Assembly (NCBI RefSeq): GCF_019511445.1
Contig: NZ_JAEUAN010000028.1
Span: 21,383-85,382 of the forward strand
Length of the DNA: 64,000 bases
Source of the DNA: Aliirhizobium wenxiniae
GTDB taxonomy: Bacteria > Pseudomonadota > Alphaproteobacteria > Rhizobiales > Rhizobiaceae
Reading direction: 5' to 3'
Both the position numbers and the translations under genes were made by a program. Of this stretch, positions 8,101-16,871 are shown piece by piece. Under the pieces are notes generated by a model. The model worked only from the letters and a program-made list of their open reading frames with translations. It was not told where the DNA came from and did not search any database. The stretch's first letter is position 1. The number at the start of each line of letters is the position of its first letter.

Positions 8101-8573
8101 CAATTCTGGCCTTCTTGCGTACCGGGCGTGTCCGAAAGCTGGACCATCCAGCTTCCCTGACGACCCGTATCATACTCTTTGAAACCCATGCGCTGGTGGC
8201 CACGGGTGAAACAATCATTCACGCCGACGATTTTGAATTCATTCTCGGCGACGCACATATTGATATTACCGGTCCACCGCCCTCCTCGGGCGGCATCCTC
8301 GGCATAAAGATAATAGTATCGTGACTGCAGTTCCCCTTCGATCAGAGTAGCGCAGGTGGAAGCAGGAACCTGCCACCATCCCTCGGTATTCCAACCATCC
8401 TGGGCACGATAACCGATTGCCACCCCGACAAGATTCTGCGTGCCATTACACACACGGAAATCAGCATGAGCCGGAGAAGCCATAAGAAGCGGTGCGCCTG
8501 CGCAAACAGCAAAAGCACCCGCCGGAACGGAAAGGAGTGAACGAAGATAGATTTTAATCGATTTTATCGGCAC
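8100..8573 (-). CDS. DUF1036 exported protein
   Basis: A 157-aa protein with a likely GTG start at 8571-8573 (CGGAAACC upstream). Residues about 1-38 form a signal peptide ending MASPAHA/DF. The mature part, DFRVCNGTQNLVGVAIGY, AQDGWNTEGWWQVPASTCAT, YYYLYAEDAARGGRW and NINMCVAENEFKIVG, matches DUF1036. Four cysteines (CNGT, TCAT, NMCV, DCFT) could form two disulfides in the periplasm. Role unknown. The consistent partner is pyk immediately downstream, joined by a TGATG overlap. Confidence 0.8.
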   Translation of the reverse strand: MPIKSIKIYLRSLLSVPAGAFAVCAGAPLLMASPAHADFRVCNGTQNLVGVAIGYRAQDGWNTEGWWQVPASTCATLIEGELQSRYYYLYAEDAARGGRWTGNINMCVAENEFKIVGVNDCFTRGHQRMGFKEYDTGRQGSWMVQLSDTPGTQEGQN

Positions 8574-8792
8574 GGTTTCCGTCAGGTCTCCATGGTTATC
8601 GTGGAGGCACTTTCTCGCGCGCAACGGGCAGAAAGTCAACGAAGCTGTGGTTGATTGCGTCGCCCTGCCGCTGCGCTTCGTCAAAATTCCATTATCCCTT
8701 TGGGCAGACTTGATTTTTGACAAGCCAGCCCTCTCCCCTTGCGCCAAATCGGGCACCATGCGATCACCAAACTCACAACATAATCGTTTGAA

Positions 8793-9599
8793 ATGTATGT
8801 GAGCATGCAGAATTTCCAACCGTTCGAAATCATAGACGGCGACTATGACAAAGGCATGGTGCTTCTCGCGGACCACGCCATGAACCGCCTGCCTGGGCAA
8901 TATGGTAATCTCGGCCTGCCGGAGAGCGCCTTTCTGAGGCATATCGCCTTCGATATCGGCATCGAGGGGCTGACCCGAAGGCTAGCAGCACAGCTGGGCG
9001 TTCCGGCCGTACTCGGCTGCTTCTCCCGCCTGCTGATCGATCCGAACCGGGGCGAGGACGATCCGACGCTCATCATGAAGATTTCGGACGGCGCGATCAT
9101 TCCCGGCAACCACCCGATCACCGACGAGGAATGGCAGAACCGGCTCGACACCTATCATCGGCCCTACCACGAGGCGATCGAGCGCACGATAGCAGCCACC
9201 ACCTCAGCATCCGGCAAGGCCCCGCTGGTGCTGTCGCTGCATTCCTTCACCCCCTTCTGGAAAGATTTCGCCCGCCCATGGCACGCCGCGGTATTGTGGG
9301 ATACGGACGACCGGGCAATCATGCCGCTCATCTCCATGCTGAGAGAGCCGGGCGATATCGTTGTCGGCGATAATGAGCCCTATGACGGCGCATTGGAGGG
9401 CGACACCATGTATCGTCACTGCATGATCCCCGGAATTGCGCATGCGCTTCTTGAAGTGCGGCAGGATCTTATCGGCGATGACGCCGGTATGGATGCCTGG
9501 GCGGCACGGCTGGCGCCGATCTTTACCGCGCTCAATGCGGCCCCCACATTGCACCAGTACAAGATTTTCCCGTCGCGAACCGGCCCTTACCCTGCGTGA
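8793..9599 (+). CDS. N-formylglutamate amidohydrolase family protein
   Basis: A 268-aa protein of the HutG2/FGase family, which hydrolyses N-formyl-glutamate or similar N-acyl amino acids. Recognisable segments are LLADHAMNRLP near residue 25, DIGIEGLTRRLA, CFSRLLIDPNRGEDDPTLI near 78, VLSLHSFTPFW near 148 and IAHALLEVRQDLI near 220, with the metal-binding His/Glu pattern. No other histidine-utilisation gene is nearby, so the physiological substrate is uncertain. Start either 8793 or the ATG at 8805; neither has a clear ribosome site. Confidence 0.85.
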   Translation: MYVSMQNFQPFEIIDGDYDKGMVLLADHAMNRLPGQYGNLGLPESAFLRHIAFDIGIEGLTRRLAAQLGVPAVLGCFSRLLIDPNRGEDDPTLIMKISDGAIIPGNHPITDEEWQNRLDTYHRPYHEAIERTIAATTSASGKAPLVLSLHSFTPFWKDFARPWHAAVLWDTDDRAIMPLISMLREPGDIVVGDNEPYDGALEGDTMYRHCMIPGIAHALLEVRQDLIGDDAGMDAWAARLAPIFTALNAAPTLHQYKIFPSRTGPYPA

Positions 9600-9623
9600 C
9601 GATGATATTCAGGAGAGGTTCCC

Positions 9624-9932
9624 ATGACCGAACTCAGCAAGGAACAGCAAACGGAGCTTGAGGCTGCAGCCTTTCGCCGGCTTGTCCAACACCTGCGTGA
9701 GCGAAGCGACGTTCAGAATATCGACATGATGAATCTGGCAGGCTTCTGCCGAAACTGTCTGTCGAACTGGTATCGGGATGCAGCGACGGACGTCGGCATA
9801 GACCTATCAAAGGAAGCATCCCGCGAAATCGTCTACGGCATGCCCTATGACGATTGGAAGAACCTTCACCAGAAGGAAGCAAGTGACGCTCAAAAAGCCG
9901 CATTCGAGATCAACAAGCCGACGCATGACTGA
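9624..9932 (+). CDS. DUF1244 protein
   Basis: A 102-aa cytoplasmic protein with the DUF1244 core: AFRRLVQHLRERSDVQNIDM, then NLAGFCRNCLSNWYRDAA with a CxxC pair near residues 39-42, and ASREIVYGMPYDDWK. An AGGAGAGG ribosome site precedes the ATG at 9624. The CxxC may bind metal or be redox active; no function is established that I know of. It follows the FGase gene by 24 bp and is probably cotranscribed. Confidence 0.9.
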   Translation: MTELSKEQQTELEAAAFRRLVQHLRERSDVQNIDMMNLAGFCRNCLSNWYRDAATDVGIDLSKEASREIVYGMPYDDWKNLHQKEASDAQKAAFEINKPTHD

Positions 9933-10025
9933 AATTGCAACCGTGATTGATTGGGCTTGACCTAGCGCCCGCTTTTCGGCACTTCACCACCATCCAACAA
10001 AGATTTCCAATATCAGGAGACACCT

Positions 10026-10304
10026 ATGTCTGATGCTCATGGCGTCGCCCGCGACCAGCTCCGCGCTTTTGTAGAGCGCATCGAACGACTTGAAGAAGAA
10101 AAAAAGACCATCGCCGACGACATCAAGGACGTCTATGGCGAAGCCAAATCGATGGGCTACGACACCAAGATCATGAAAAAGGTTATCGCCCTTCGCAAGA
10201 AGGATGACCAGGAGCGCATGGAAGAGGATCTGATCCTCGACACCTACCTCAGCGCACTCGGCATGATCCCGGGCGCCGGCACCGACGAAGAAGAAGCCGC
10301 CTGA
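10026..10304 (+). CDS. GapR-family nucleoid protein (DUF2312)
   Basis: A 92-aa protein with the continuous helical GapR/DUF2312 sequence: ARDQLRAFVERIERLEEEKK, TIADDIKDVYGEAKSMGYDT and KIMKKVIALRKKD. In Caulobacter this alphaproteobacterial family forms tetramers that clamp overtwisted DNA and assist replication and topoisomerases. The ATG at 10026 has CAGGAGA 6 nt upstream. It has its own strong terminator, so the unit is monocistronic or ends here. Confidence 0.93.
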   Translation: MSDAHGVARDQLRAFVERIERLEEEKKTIADDIKDVYGEAKSMGYDTKIMKKVIALRKKDDQERMEEDLILDTYLSALGMIPGAGTDEEEAA

Positions 10305-10348
10305 TCGAATTCATTCCAATTTCCGCATTTGCGGTAACTATCACGGAA

Positions 10349-10376
10349 AGCCCGCCCTCACGGCGGGCTTTTTTTT
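10349..10376 (+). terminator. Intrinsic terminator after gapR-like gene
   Basis: GCCCGCC (10350-10356), a 5-nt loop, GGCGGGC (10362-10368), then eight T residues. This is a textbook Rho-independent terminator. Confidence 0.95.
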
Positions 10377-10530
10377 CGTGCAGCAAATCGGCATGAAGCG
10401 ATCCCCTCAAAGAGAAAGCTGATCCCATCAGGAATTAAACAGCCTGTCCCGCCATCAGCGGAGATCGCACCTCAAAAATCTGCGATCTCAGACAGGCAAT
10501 CAAAGTGAAAAATTTATCGGGACACAGAGG

Positions 10531-12387
10531 TCAGTTTGAACCGCTGAAACGGCTTGGATCGATAGCCACCGCTGCAGAGACGGGTTTGAAGCCTTCGCTG
10601 GCATAGGCCGCCGAATACTCGCTGTTCAAGGTGCGGGTCACAACGCGCGGAGCCTTCATCGACACCACATCGCCTGAGCGCTTGTTGTCGAGCGCCCATT
10701 TTTCCAGTGTGCCCTTCGTCAAGCTGGCGGAAGCGGGAGCCATCTCCGGCTTCGTCGAGCGGCCACCCTTGGTCGGCACAGCGGAGGCGGCCGCTGCAAC
10801 CCACTTGGGCGTATCGAAACCATCACCGAAATGGCCGGAAGCGGAAGGCGACTGGATGACCTTCTTCGGAAGAGCCGCAACTTCAGTCGGTCTGCGCGCC
10901 TGCGAAGGGACCGGCACTGGAGCAGCATCGGTGACCGCCCGGATACCGGCTGCGGAGCGGCGATCATCATCGACACTGCGTGAAAGGGCGGCAACGAGTT
11001 CAGGCGTCAACGCCTGCTCCTGGGTCTGTTCCTGACGACCCGGCTGCACCGGCTGGGGAACGACAACGGCCGAAGCAACCTGGGCGACTGCGGGACGGTG
11101 CGCAGGCAACGGCACGCCGGACATATCCTGCAGAGAGGCCGGAACATCACCAAGCGATGCCATCATGGCCGATGTATCGCTATCAGCCTTCACGCCGCGC
11201 GAACCAAGCAGGGTCGGCACAGGAACCGCATATTTGGTCAGGTCCTCGAAAGCCGCCCCCTCAGGACGGCTGTTGGCCGCTGCTGCTGCCTGAAGCGCAA
11301 GCGCCTCCTGGGCTGGATTACGCTGCTGCGAATAAAGCGCGGTCGCCAGCGCTCCGGGACCATCCTGACGGAAGGCAGGGCGCGAGGCAGGAATAGGCGC
11401 ATCGATGGCTTCGGCGGCCTGACGCGGCTCTGATGACTGGCGCGGCTGGGCCGAAGCGACCATCACACCCGGAAGCGGAGCGGCGGGCGCCTCATCCTCT
11501 GCCTGGGCGGGCCTGCTTGCCGGCGCGCTTGGCCGTGTGACCGGCGTGCTGATTTCGCCGTTGTCCTCTTCCTCGTCTGCACCACCGCCGAAGAGCGTGG
11601 CGAGGAAACCGCGACGCTTACGTTCCGCGGTAGGCGCGCCGCCAGCGGTCGAGGCAATCTCGATAGAGCTCGAACCAACGCGTTTCTTGTAATCGGCCAA
11701 GGCCTGATCATACCCCGGCAGCGGCTGGCCGTCGGCGGGAAGATGCAGCGTATTGCCCTTCGGGAAAATCGACACGAGTTCCTGGCGCGACATGCGCGGC
11801 CACGCGCGGACACCGCCGACATCGAGATGCACGAAAGGCGAGCCGGACTTCGGATAATAGCCTACGCCGCCAACCTGCATCTGCATGGCAAGCGCACGCA
11901 GCGTCGCAAGCTTCACGCCGGGAATATAGAAATCCATCGCCTTGCCGAGCGTATGCTGGCTGTTCTTGGCAACGCCGGTATTGCGCGAACGGCCGCGCAA
12001 CATGCCGTTGGTTGCCGGAGAACGATAGGCGGAAACGACGTGGATGTAATCCTTGGCGCCACTGCGCCGATAAACTTCCCAGACGAGATCGAAGAGCCGT
12101 GGGTCCATCTTGGTCGGCTCGTTCTTGCGCCAGTCGCGCAGGAACTGGTTGATCTGCTGGAGACCTCTGGGGTCGAATCGGCCGTTACGCTTGAACGTAA
12201 TCTCGGCTTTTTCACCCGTATGGACGAAATAGAGCTTGAGGCTGCGGTTTTCCGCGGCCGCCTGGGTGGCGGGCACGAACCATATGGAAGCAGCAACAAC
12301 AGCAAGTGCCGCGCCTTGAGCAGCACGCCTGGTCAGCGACTGAAAGGCCTTTTGGACGAGGCGATGAACGCCTGTGCCCGAAGGCAT
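10531..12387 (-). CDS. DUF882/peptidase M15-like cell-wall protein with long Pro/Ala-rich tail
   Basis: About 618 aa from the ATG at 12387. A signal-anchor (AAQGALAVVAASIWFV region) is followed by a catalytic-type domain at residues about 50-210. It contains HVVSAYRSPATN, KNSQHTLGKAMDFYIPG and PFVHLDVGGVRAWPR, which give the SxHxxGxAxD and HxD zinc ligands of the YcbK/DUF882 and M15 peptidases that trim peptidoglycan cross-links. The remaining roughly 400 residues are low-complexity Ala/Pro/Gln/Ser-rich, probably disordered. The upstream extension was rejected because the signal peptide would be internal. Confidence 0.82.
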   Translation of the reverse strand: MPSGTGVHRLVQKAFQSLTRRAAQGAALAVVAASIWFVPATQAAAENRSLKLYFVHTGEKAEITFKRNGRFDPRGLQQINQFLRDWRKNEPTKMDPRLFDLVWEVYRRSGAKDYIHVVSAYRSPATNGMLRGRSRNTGVAKNSQHTLGKAMDFYIPGVKLATLRALAMQMQVGGVGYYPKSGSPFVHLDVGGVRAWPRMSRQELVSIFPKGNTLHLPADGQPLPGYDQALADYKKRVGSSSIEIASTAGGAPTAERKRRGFLATLFGGGADEEEDNGEISTPVTRPSAPASRPAQAEDEAPAAPLPGVMVASAQPRQSSEPRQAAEAIDAPIPASRPAFRQDGPGALATALYSQQRNPAQEALALQAAAAANSRPEGAAFEDLTKYAVPVPTLLGSRGVKADSDTSAMMASLGDVPASLQDMSGVPLPAHRPAVAQVASAVVVPQPVQPGRQEQTQEQALTPELVAALSRSVDDDRRSAAGIRAVTDAAPVPVPSQARRPTEVAALPKKVIQSPSASGHFGDGFDTPKWVAAAASAVPTKGGRSTKPEMAPASASLTKGTLEKWALDNKRSGDVVSMKAPRVVTRTLNSEYSAAYASEGFKPVSAAVAIDPSRFSGSN

Positions 12388-12588
12388 TTCTTTTGCATTC
12401 AAATCAGGCAAAGCGATCCCCGTCCTGCAGACAACGTCCCTCGTTGTCCCATTTGGCTGACAATTGCGGTCACACGATGGCAAATCTGCCACACATGTAC
12501 AAGCATCTCTCGTATAGTCAATGATGTGCTAAAGAGAGATTGACAGAAATTGCCATCGCTTCCTTGCCTGAAAATTAACACTCTCTAA

Positions 12589-14145
12589 TCAAGCGGCTTC
12601 CTTGAGCGGATCATCCGGATCGATACCGTAATCCTTCAATTTGCGGTAAAGCGTCGAGCGACCGATGCCGAGCTTGCGGGCAACCTGGCTCATCTGGCCA
12701 CGGTAGAACTTCAGCGCAAAGCGAATCAGTTCCTCTTCCACATCGGCAAGTTTTCTCACCTCGCCGGTGTCGTCGGTGCTCACGATCACGTTGTCCGACG
12801 CCGGATAGGCAGCAGCCAGCAGAGCGCGCGGATCCGGTCGTGTCGAACGCGGCGGCAGCATCGGCTGCGGGAAACCGAGATCTTCCGTGATAGGGCGTAC
12901 CACCGATGAAGGAGCAGGCGTCGACGCAGTAGCCGTGGCGGCCAACTCGGCCGTGCGGAACTCCGGCACCTGGGCCGCAATCTGCGGGAAATCAAGCTCT
13001 GTCAGCTCGTCACCTTCCGCAAGCACGATGGCGCGGAAGATGGCGTTTTCGAGCTGGCGGATATTACCCGGCCAGTCGTAAGCCGTCAGCAGAGCCAATG
13101 CACCGGCGCTGACACCAAGGTTCTGCGGCAGCTTCTGCTCCAGCGAAAAACGCTCGGCAAAGACGCGCACGAGGTGCGGAATGTCTTCCTTGCGGCGGCG
13201 CAGAGCCGGAATGGTGATCGGGAAAACGTTGAGGCGATAGTAGAGATCTTCGCGGAAACGACCGGCGCGAACCTCTTCGATCAGGTCCTTGTTGGTGGCC
13301 GAAATCAGCCGCACATTGACCTTGTGAACCCGGCCGGCACCGACCGTTTCGATCTCGCCCGACTGCACGGCGCGCAAAAGTTTCACCTGAACTTCGAGCG
13401 GCAGATCACCGATTTCGTCCAGGAAAAGCGTGCCGCCATCGGCCTCGACGAACTTACCGGTGTGACGCTCTGTCGCTCCGGTAAACGCACCTTTTTCGTG
13501 ACCGAAGAGAATGCTCTCGACCAGATTGGCCGGGATCGCCCCACAGTTGACGGTGATGAACGGCTTGCCGGCCCGATCGCTGCCCGACTGGATGGCGCGC
13601 GCGATCATTTCCTTGCCGACGCCGGATTCACCCTCGAGCACGACCGGGATGTTCGAATGCGCCGCACGCTGCGCCAGATCGATGACCCGCAGCATGTCCG
13701 GGCTTGCCGATACGATATCGTTGAAGCCGACGACACCAGCGCGACGACGGCCGACCTTGGCCTTGCCTTCGCGATAATCGAGCTTCAATGCATTGGCGAT
13801 GGATGTGGCGATCCGCTCGGGCGAGACCGGCTTGACGACGAAATCGAAGGCTCCGGCCCGCATCGCCTGAACGACATATTCGATGCTGCCCTGTCCGGTC
13901 TGCACGATGACCGGGGTCTGGACGCCCATCTCGCGCAATGCGGCGAGGAAGGTCAGCCCGTCCATTTCCGGCATCATCAGATCGAGCACGATGACATTCA
14001 CGTCACCGCTGGTGCGGCTGAGAAAATCGAGTGCGACCTTTCCGTTTTCGGCCAGATGCGCGACATAACCTTGCCGCTCGACTGCATTCTTCAGAAGGCG
14101 GCGCTGAATGGGATCGTCATCGACGACAAGGATATGAGCAGACAT
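12589..14145 (-). CDS. Sigma-54-dependent response regulator (NtrC family)
   Basis: 518 aa. Residues 1-115 are a receiver domain: HILVVDDD, phosphoacceptor Asp in VIVLDLMMPEMDG, Lys in FVVKPVS. Residues about 145-375 are an AAA+ domain with Walker A GESGVGKE, an intact GAFTGA sigma-54 contact loop and Walker B GGTLFLDEIGDLP. A Fis-type HTH lies at the C-terminus (MSQVARKLGIGRSTLYRKLK). The ATG at 14145 has GGGAG 7 nt upstream and is preferred over the ATG at 14169. No histidine kinase is adjacent, so the partner is an orphan or encoded elsewhere. Confidence 0.93.
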   Translation of the reverse strand: MSAHILVVDDDPIQRRLLKNAVERQGYVAHLAENGKVALDFLSRTSGDVNVIVLDLMMPEMDGLTFLAALREMGVQTPVIVQTGQGSIEYVVQAMRAGAFDFVVKPVSPERIATSIANALKLDYREGKAKVGRRRAGVVGFNDIVSASPDMLRVIDLAQRAAHSNIPVVLEGESGVGKEMIARAIQSGSDRAGKPFITVNCGAIPANLVESILFGHEKGAFTGATERHTGKFVEADGGTLFLDEIGDLPLEVQVKLLRAVQSGEIETVGAGRVHKVNVRLISATNKDLIEEVRAGRFREDLYYRLNVFPITIPALRRRKEDIPHLVRVFAERFSLEQKLPQNLGVSAGALALLTAYDWPGNIRQLENAIFRAIVLAEGDELTELDFPQIAAQVPEFRTAELAATATASTPAPSSVVRPITEDLGFPQPMLPPRSTRPDPRALLAAAYPASDNVIVSTDDTGEVRKLADVEEELIRFALKFYRGQMSQVARKLGIGRSTLYRKLKDYGIDPDDPLKEAA

Positions 14146-14281
14146 TTGTGAACTCCCGGCAACGTTCATCGTGCACCCTTTGCGGGCTCTTATGCTGGAA
14201 GTTGTGCCAGATAGGCTTGAACATCCCCTTTTGAGAAAAGCTCACATTTTAACAGTCTGAACGGAAAACGGACGGGTGGCG

Positions 14282-14308
14282 GCAGATGGGTCGAAATGCT
14301 ACCCATCT
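14282..14308. promoter_or_regulatory. Palindrome between response regulator and pepF (candidate operator)
   Basis: Perfect 9-bp arms CAGATGGGT/ACCCATCTG separated by 9 bp, in the divergent region 40 bp before the pepF ATG. A further half-site ACACCCATT follows. The protein binding it is unknown; the neighbouring NtrC-family regulator is one candidate. Confidence 0.4.
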
Positions 14309-14347
14309 GACACCCATTCGAGTACCCGGTTAAGGGAAGGAAAGACC

Positions 14348-16210
14348 ATGAAAAATCGCATCGCGCCGCCTGATATCGCACATGCCGCACCGACTGCTAG
14401 CGGCGGCGCAACGGATCCAGCACTTGGTCTCCTGCCCGTCTGGAAGCTCTCCGACCTCTACGCCGCCAAGGATGCGCCGGCTTTCACGGCCGACCTGAAG
14501 CAATCCGAGACAGACGCCCTCGCCTTTGAAAAGAAGTGGAAGGGCAAGCTGGCCGAGGCCGCCACGAAGACCGGTGCCGGCGGCATCGGTGAAGCCTTGA
14601 AGGAATATGAGGCGCTCGACGACCTTCTCGGCAAGATCGGCTCCTTCGCCGGCCTTACCTACTTTTCCGACACATCGGACCCGGCCAACGGAAAATTTTT
14701 CGGCGATGCTCAGGCGAAACTCACCGATATTTCGTCGCACCTTCTGTTCTTCGCGCTGGAACTCAACCGCATCGATGATGCGGTGATGGACGCCTGCATG
14801 GATCGCGATCCGGCGGCCGGTCACTATCGCCCCTGGATCGTCGATCTGCGCAAGGACAAACCCTTCCAGCTAGACGACAAGCTGGAACAGCTGTTCCTCG
14901 AAAAGTCGATGACATCCGCTTCTGCCTTCAACCGCCTGTTCGATGAGACCATGGCAGAGCTGCGCTTCGACATCGACGGAGAGGAACAGCCGCTCGAAGT
15001 AACGCTGAACATGCTGCAGGAGGCCGACCCCGCCATCCGCGCCAAGGCAGCGGCTGCGCTGTCGAAAACATTTGGCGAGAACCTGCGCGTCTTCACGCTG
15101 ATCACCAACACACTCGCCAAGGACAAGGATATTTCCAACCGCTGGCGCGGCTTCGAGGATATCGCCGACAGCCGGCACCTTGCCAACCGCGTCGAGCGCG
15201 AAGTAGTCGACGCACTGGCCGCCGCCGTTCAGGATGCCTATCCGCGCCTGTCGCACCGCTATTATGCGATGAAGGCCAAGTGGCTCGGCATGGACCAGTT
15301 GAACTACTGGGACCGCAACGCACCTCTGCCGGAAACCCCGAAAGCCGTCATTCCGTGGGAGATCGCAAAGGAAACCGTGCTTTCGGCCTACGGTGCCTTC
15401 GCACCCGAGATGGCGCAGATCGCCGGTCGTTTCTTCGATGAGGAATGGATCGACGCACCGGCACGCGCCGGCAAGGCACCGGGCGCGTTTGCCCATCCGG
15501 TCGTTCCGTCCGCGCATCCTTACGTTCTGGTCAACTATCTCGGCAAACCGCGAGACGTGATGACGCTCGCCCACGAACTCGGCCATGGCGTGCATCAGGT
15601 TCTCGCTGCCGGACAGGGCGCGCTGATGTGCCAGACGCCGCTGACGCTTGCCGAAACCGCCTCCGTTTTCGGCGAAATGCTGACCTTCCGCACGCTTCTG
15701 GAAAAGACGAAGGACAAACGCGAACGCAAGGCGATGCTCGCCCAGAAGGTCGAAGACATGATCAACACGGTCGTGCGCCAGATCGCCTTCTACCAGTTCG
15801 AACGAAAGGTCCACACGGCCCGCAAAGAGGGCGAGCTGACATCGGAGCAGATCGGCGAACTGTGGCTGTCGGTGCAAGGCGAAAGCCTCGGCCCGGCGAT
15901 CAGGATTTCGGAGGGGTATGAAAGCTGGTGGACCTACATCCCCCATTTCATCCACTCGCCCTTCTATGTCTATGCCTATGCCTTCGGCGACTGCCTGGTG
16001 AACTCGCTCTACGCGGTCTACCAGAATGCTGCTCCGGGCTTTCAGGACAAGTATTTCGAACTTTTGAAGGCCGGCGGCACCAAGCACCATTCCGAACTGC
16101 TGAAACCCTTCGGCCTCGACGCCACCGATCCGACATTCTGGTCCAAGGGCCTGTCGATGATCGAAGGCCTGATCGATGAACTGGAAGCGCTGGATAAGGA
16201 ACTGGGCTGA
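14348..16210 (+). CDS. pepF: M3 family oligoendopeptidase (PepF)
   Basis: 620-aa cytosolic zinc metallopeptidase. The active-site motif HELGHGVHQ (HExxH) lies near residue 410, with the third ligand in TLAETASVFGEM downstream. The N-terminal region (residues 1-200) is the helical oligopeptidase F domain. These enzymes degrade short peptides of about 7-17 residues. The ATG at 14348 has GGAAGGAAAGA just upstream; the longer ORF start lacks conservation. Divergent from the response regulator gene. Confidence 0.93.
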   Translation: MKNRIAPPDIAHAAPTASGGATDPALGLLPVWKLSDLYAAKDAPAFTADLKQSETDALAFEKKWKGKLAEAATKTGAGGIGEALKEYEALDDLLGKIGSFAGLTYFSDTSDPANGKFFGDAQAKLTDISSHLLFFALELNRIDDAVMDACMDRDPAAGHYRPWIVDLRKDKPFQLDDKLEQLFLEKSMTSASAFNRLFDETMAELRFDIDGEEQPLEVTLNMLQEADPAIRAKAAAALSKTFGENLRVFTLITNTLAKDKDISNRWRGFEDIADSRHLANRVEREVVDALAAAVQDAYPRLSHRYYAMKAKWLGMDQLNYWDRNAPLPETPKAVIPWEIAKETVLSAYGAFAPEMAQIAGRFFDEEWIDAPARAGKAPGAFAHPVVPSAHPYVLVNYLGKPRDVMTLAHELGHGVHQVLAAGQGALMCQTPLTLAETASVFGEMLTFRTLLEKTKDKRERKAMLAQKVEDMINTVVRQIAFYQFERKVHTARKEGELTSEQIGELWLSVQGESLGPAIRISEGYESWWTYIPHFIHSPFYVYAYAFGDCLVNSLYAVYQNAAPGFQDKYFELLKAGGTKHHSELLKPFGLDATDPTFWSKGLSMIEGLIDELEALDKELG

Positions 16211-16260
16211 GGCTCAAACGACAAACGGCCGGGGAGACCCTCGGCCGCATACGCCCCTCA

Positions 16261-16388
16261 TTCCTGTGCTTGTCACAGGAATCCAGCCACGGCGCGTCTG
16301 CGCCGTGAAAGGACTCTTCCGGCCCAAGGACTTGGGCCGCTGGATCCCTGTGACATACCGTGGGCGAAGCCCGAGAGCACAGGGATGA
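16261..16388. repeat. Mosaic palindromic intergenic repeat
   Basis: Between pepF and nfeD lies a chain of palindromes: CCTGTGCTTGTCACAGG, CACGGCGC/GCGCCGTG, CGGCCCAAG/CTTGGGCCG. The two outer ends pair with each other (ATCCAGC with GCTGGAT, CCTGTG with CACAGG), so the unit folds into a cruciform. The layout resembles the short palindromic mosaic elements described in Rhizobiaceae genomes, from memory and unchecked. Confidence 0.6.
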
Positions 16389-16402
16389 GGGTAGAGAGGA
16401 GG

Positions 16403-16867
16403 CTACCTAACCACCGGCTCCACCGTCAGGTCGCGCCCACTTGAAGCGACGACCCGCACACGTGATCCGACCGACAGGTCCGGCCCCATCACCGACCACA
16501 TCGTATCATCGAGCCTGATCCGCCCCCGCCCCTCCTGGATGGGTTCGGAAAGCGTCGCCGTGCGCCCGACAAGGCTTTCGCCTCGACGGTTGAGGGTCGG
16601 CTCGTCGCTTATCGTGCGCTTGCCGTTATAGATCCGCCGGCCGATGACAGCGAACAGGACCGACAGAACCGCAAACAGCAAAAGCTGAATATGCCAGCCC
16701 CAGAAGGCGGCATCCCAGAGTGCCACCGACAGCGCCCCCAGCACCACGGCCGCGGCGCCGATCCAGATCAGAAACACGCCGGGAACCAGCAGTTCCAGCA
16801 CCAAAAGCACGAGACCGATAATCCACCAGCCCCAAGGGCCAAAACTGTTCCAGAGTTCGACCACCAT
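16403..16867 (-). CDS. NfeD-family membrane protein
   Basis: 154 aa. Three hydrophobic segments fill the N-terminal half (WWIIGLVLLVLELLVPGVFL, WIGAAAVVLGALSVALW, LLLFAVLSVLFAVIG). A C-terminal OB-fold-like domain follows: GRTATLSEPIQEGRGRIRLD, WSVMGPDLSVGSRVRVV. NfeD proteins pair with stomatin/SPFH proteins, and the SPFH gene lies 4 bp upstream on the same strand. I prefer the ATG at 16867 over the GTG one codon earlier. Role: probably membrane protein quality control or microdomain organisation. Confidence 0.9.
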   Translation of the reverse strand: MVVELWNSFGPWGWWIIGLVLLVLELLVPGVFLIWIGAAAVVLGALSVALWDAAFWGWHIQLLLFAVLSVLFAVIGRRIYNGKRTISDEPTLNRRGESLVGRTATLSEPIQEGRGRIRLDDTMWSVMGPDLSVGSRVRVVASSGRDLTVEPVVR

Positions 16868-16871
16868 CACA

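Noticed and set aside
6640..8160. 506-codon plus-strand frame opposite pyk
   Set aside because: Exact overlap with a clear pyruvate kinase on the other strand and no protein-family features.
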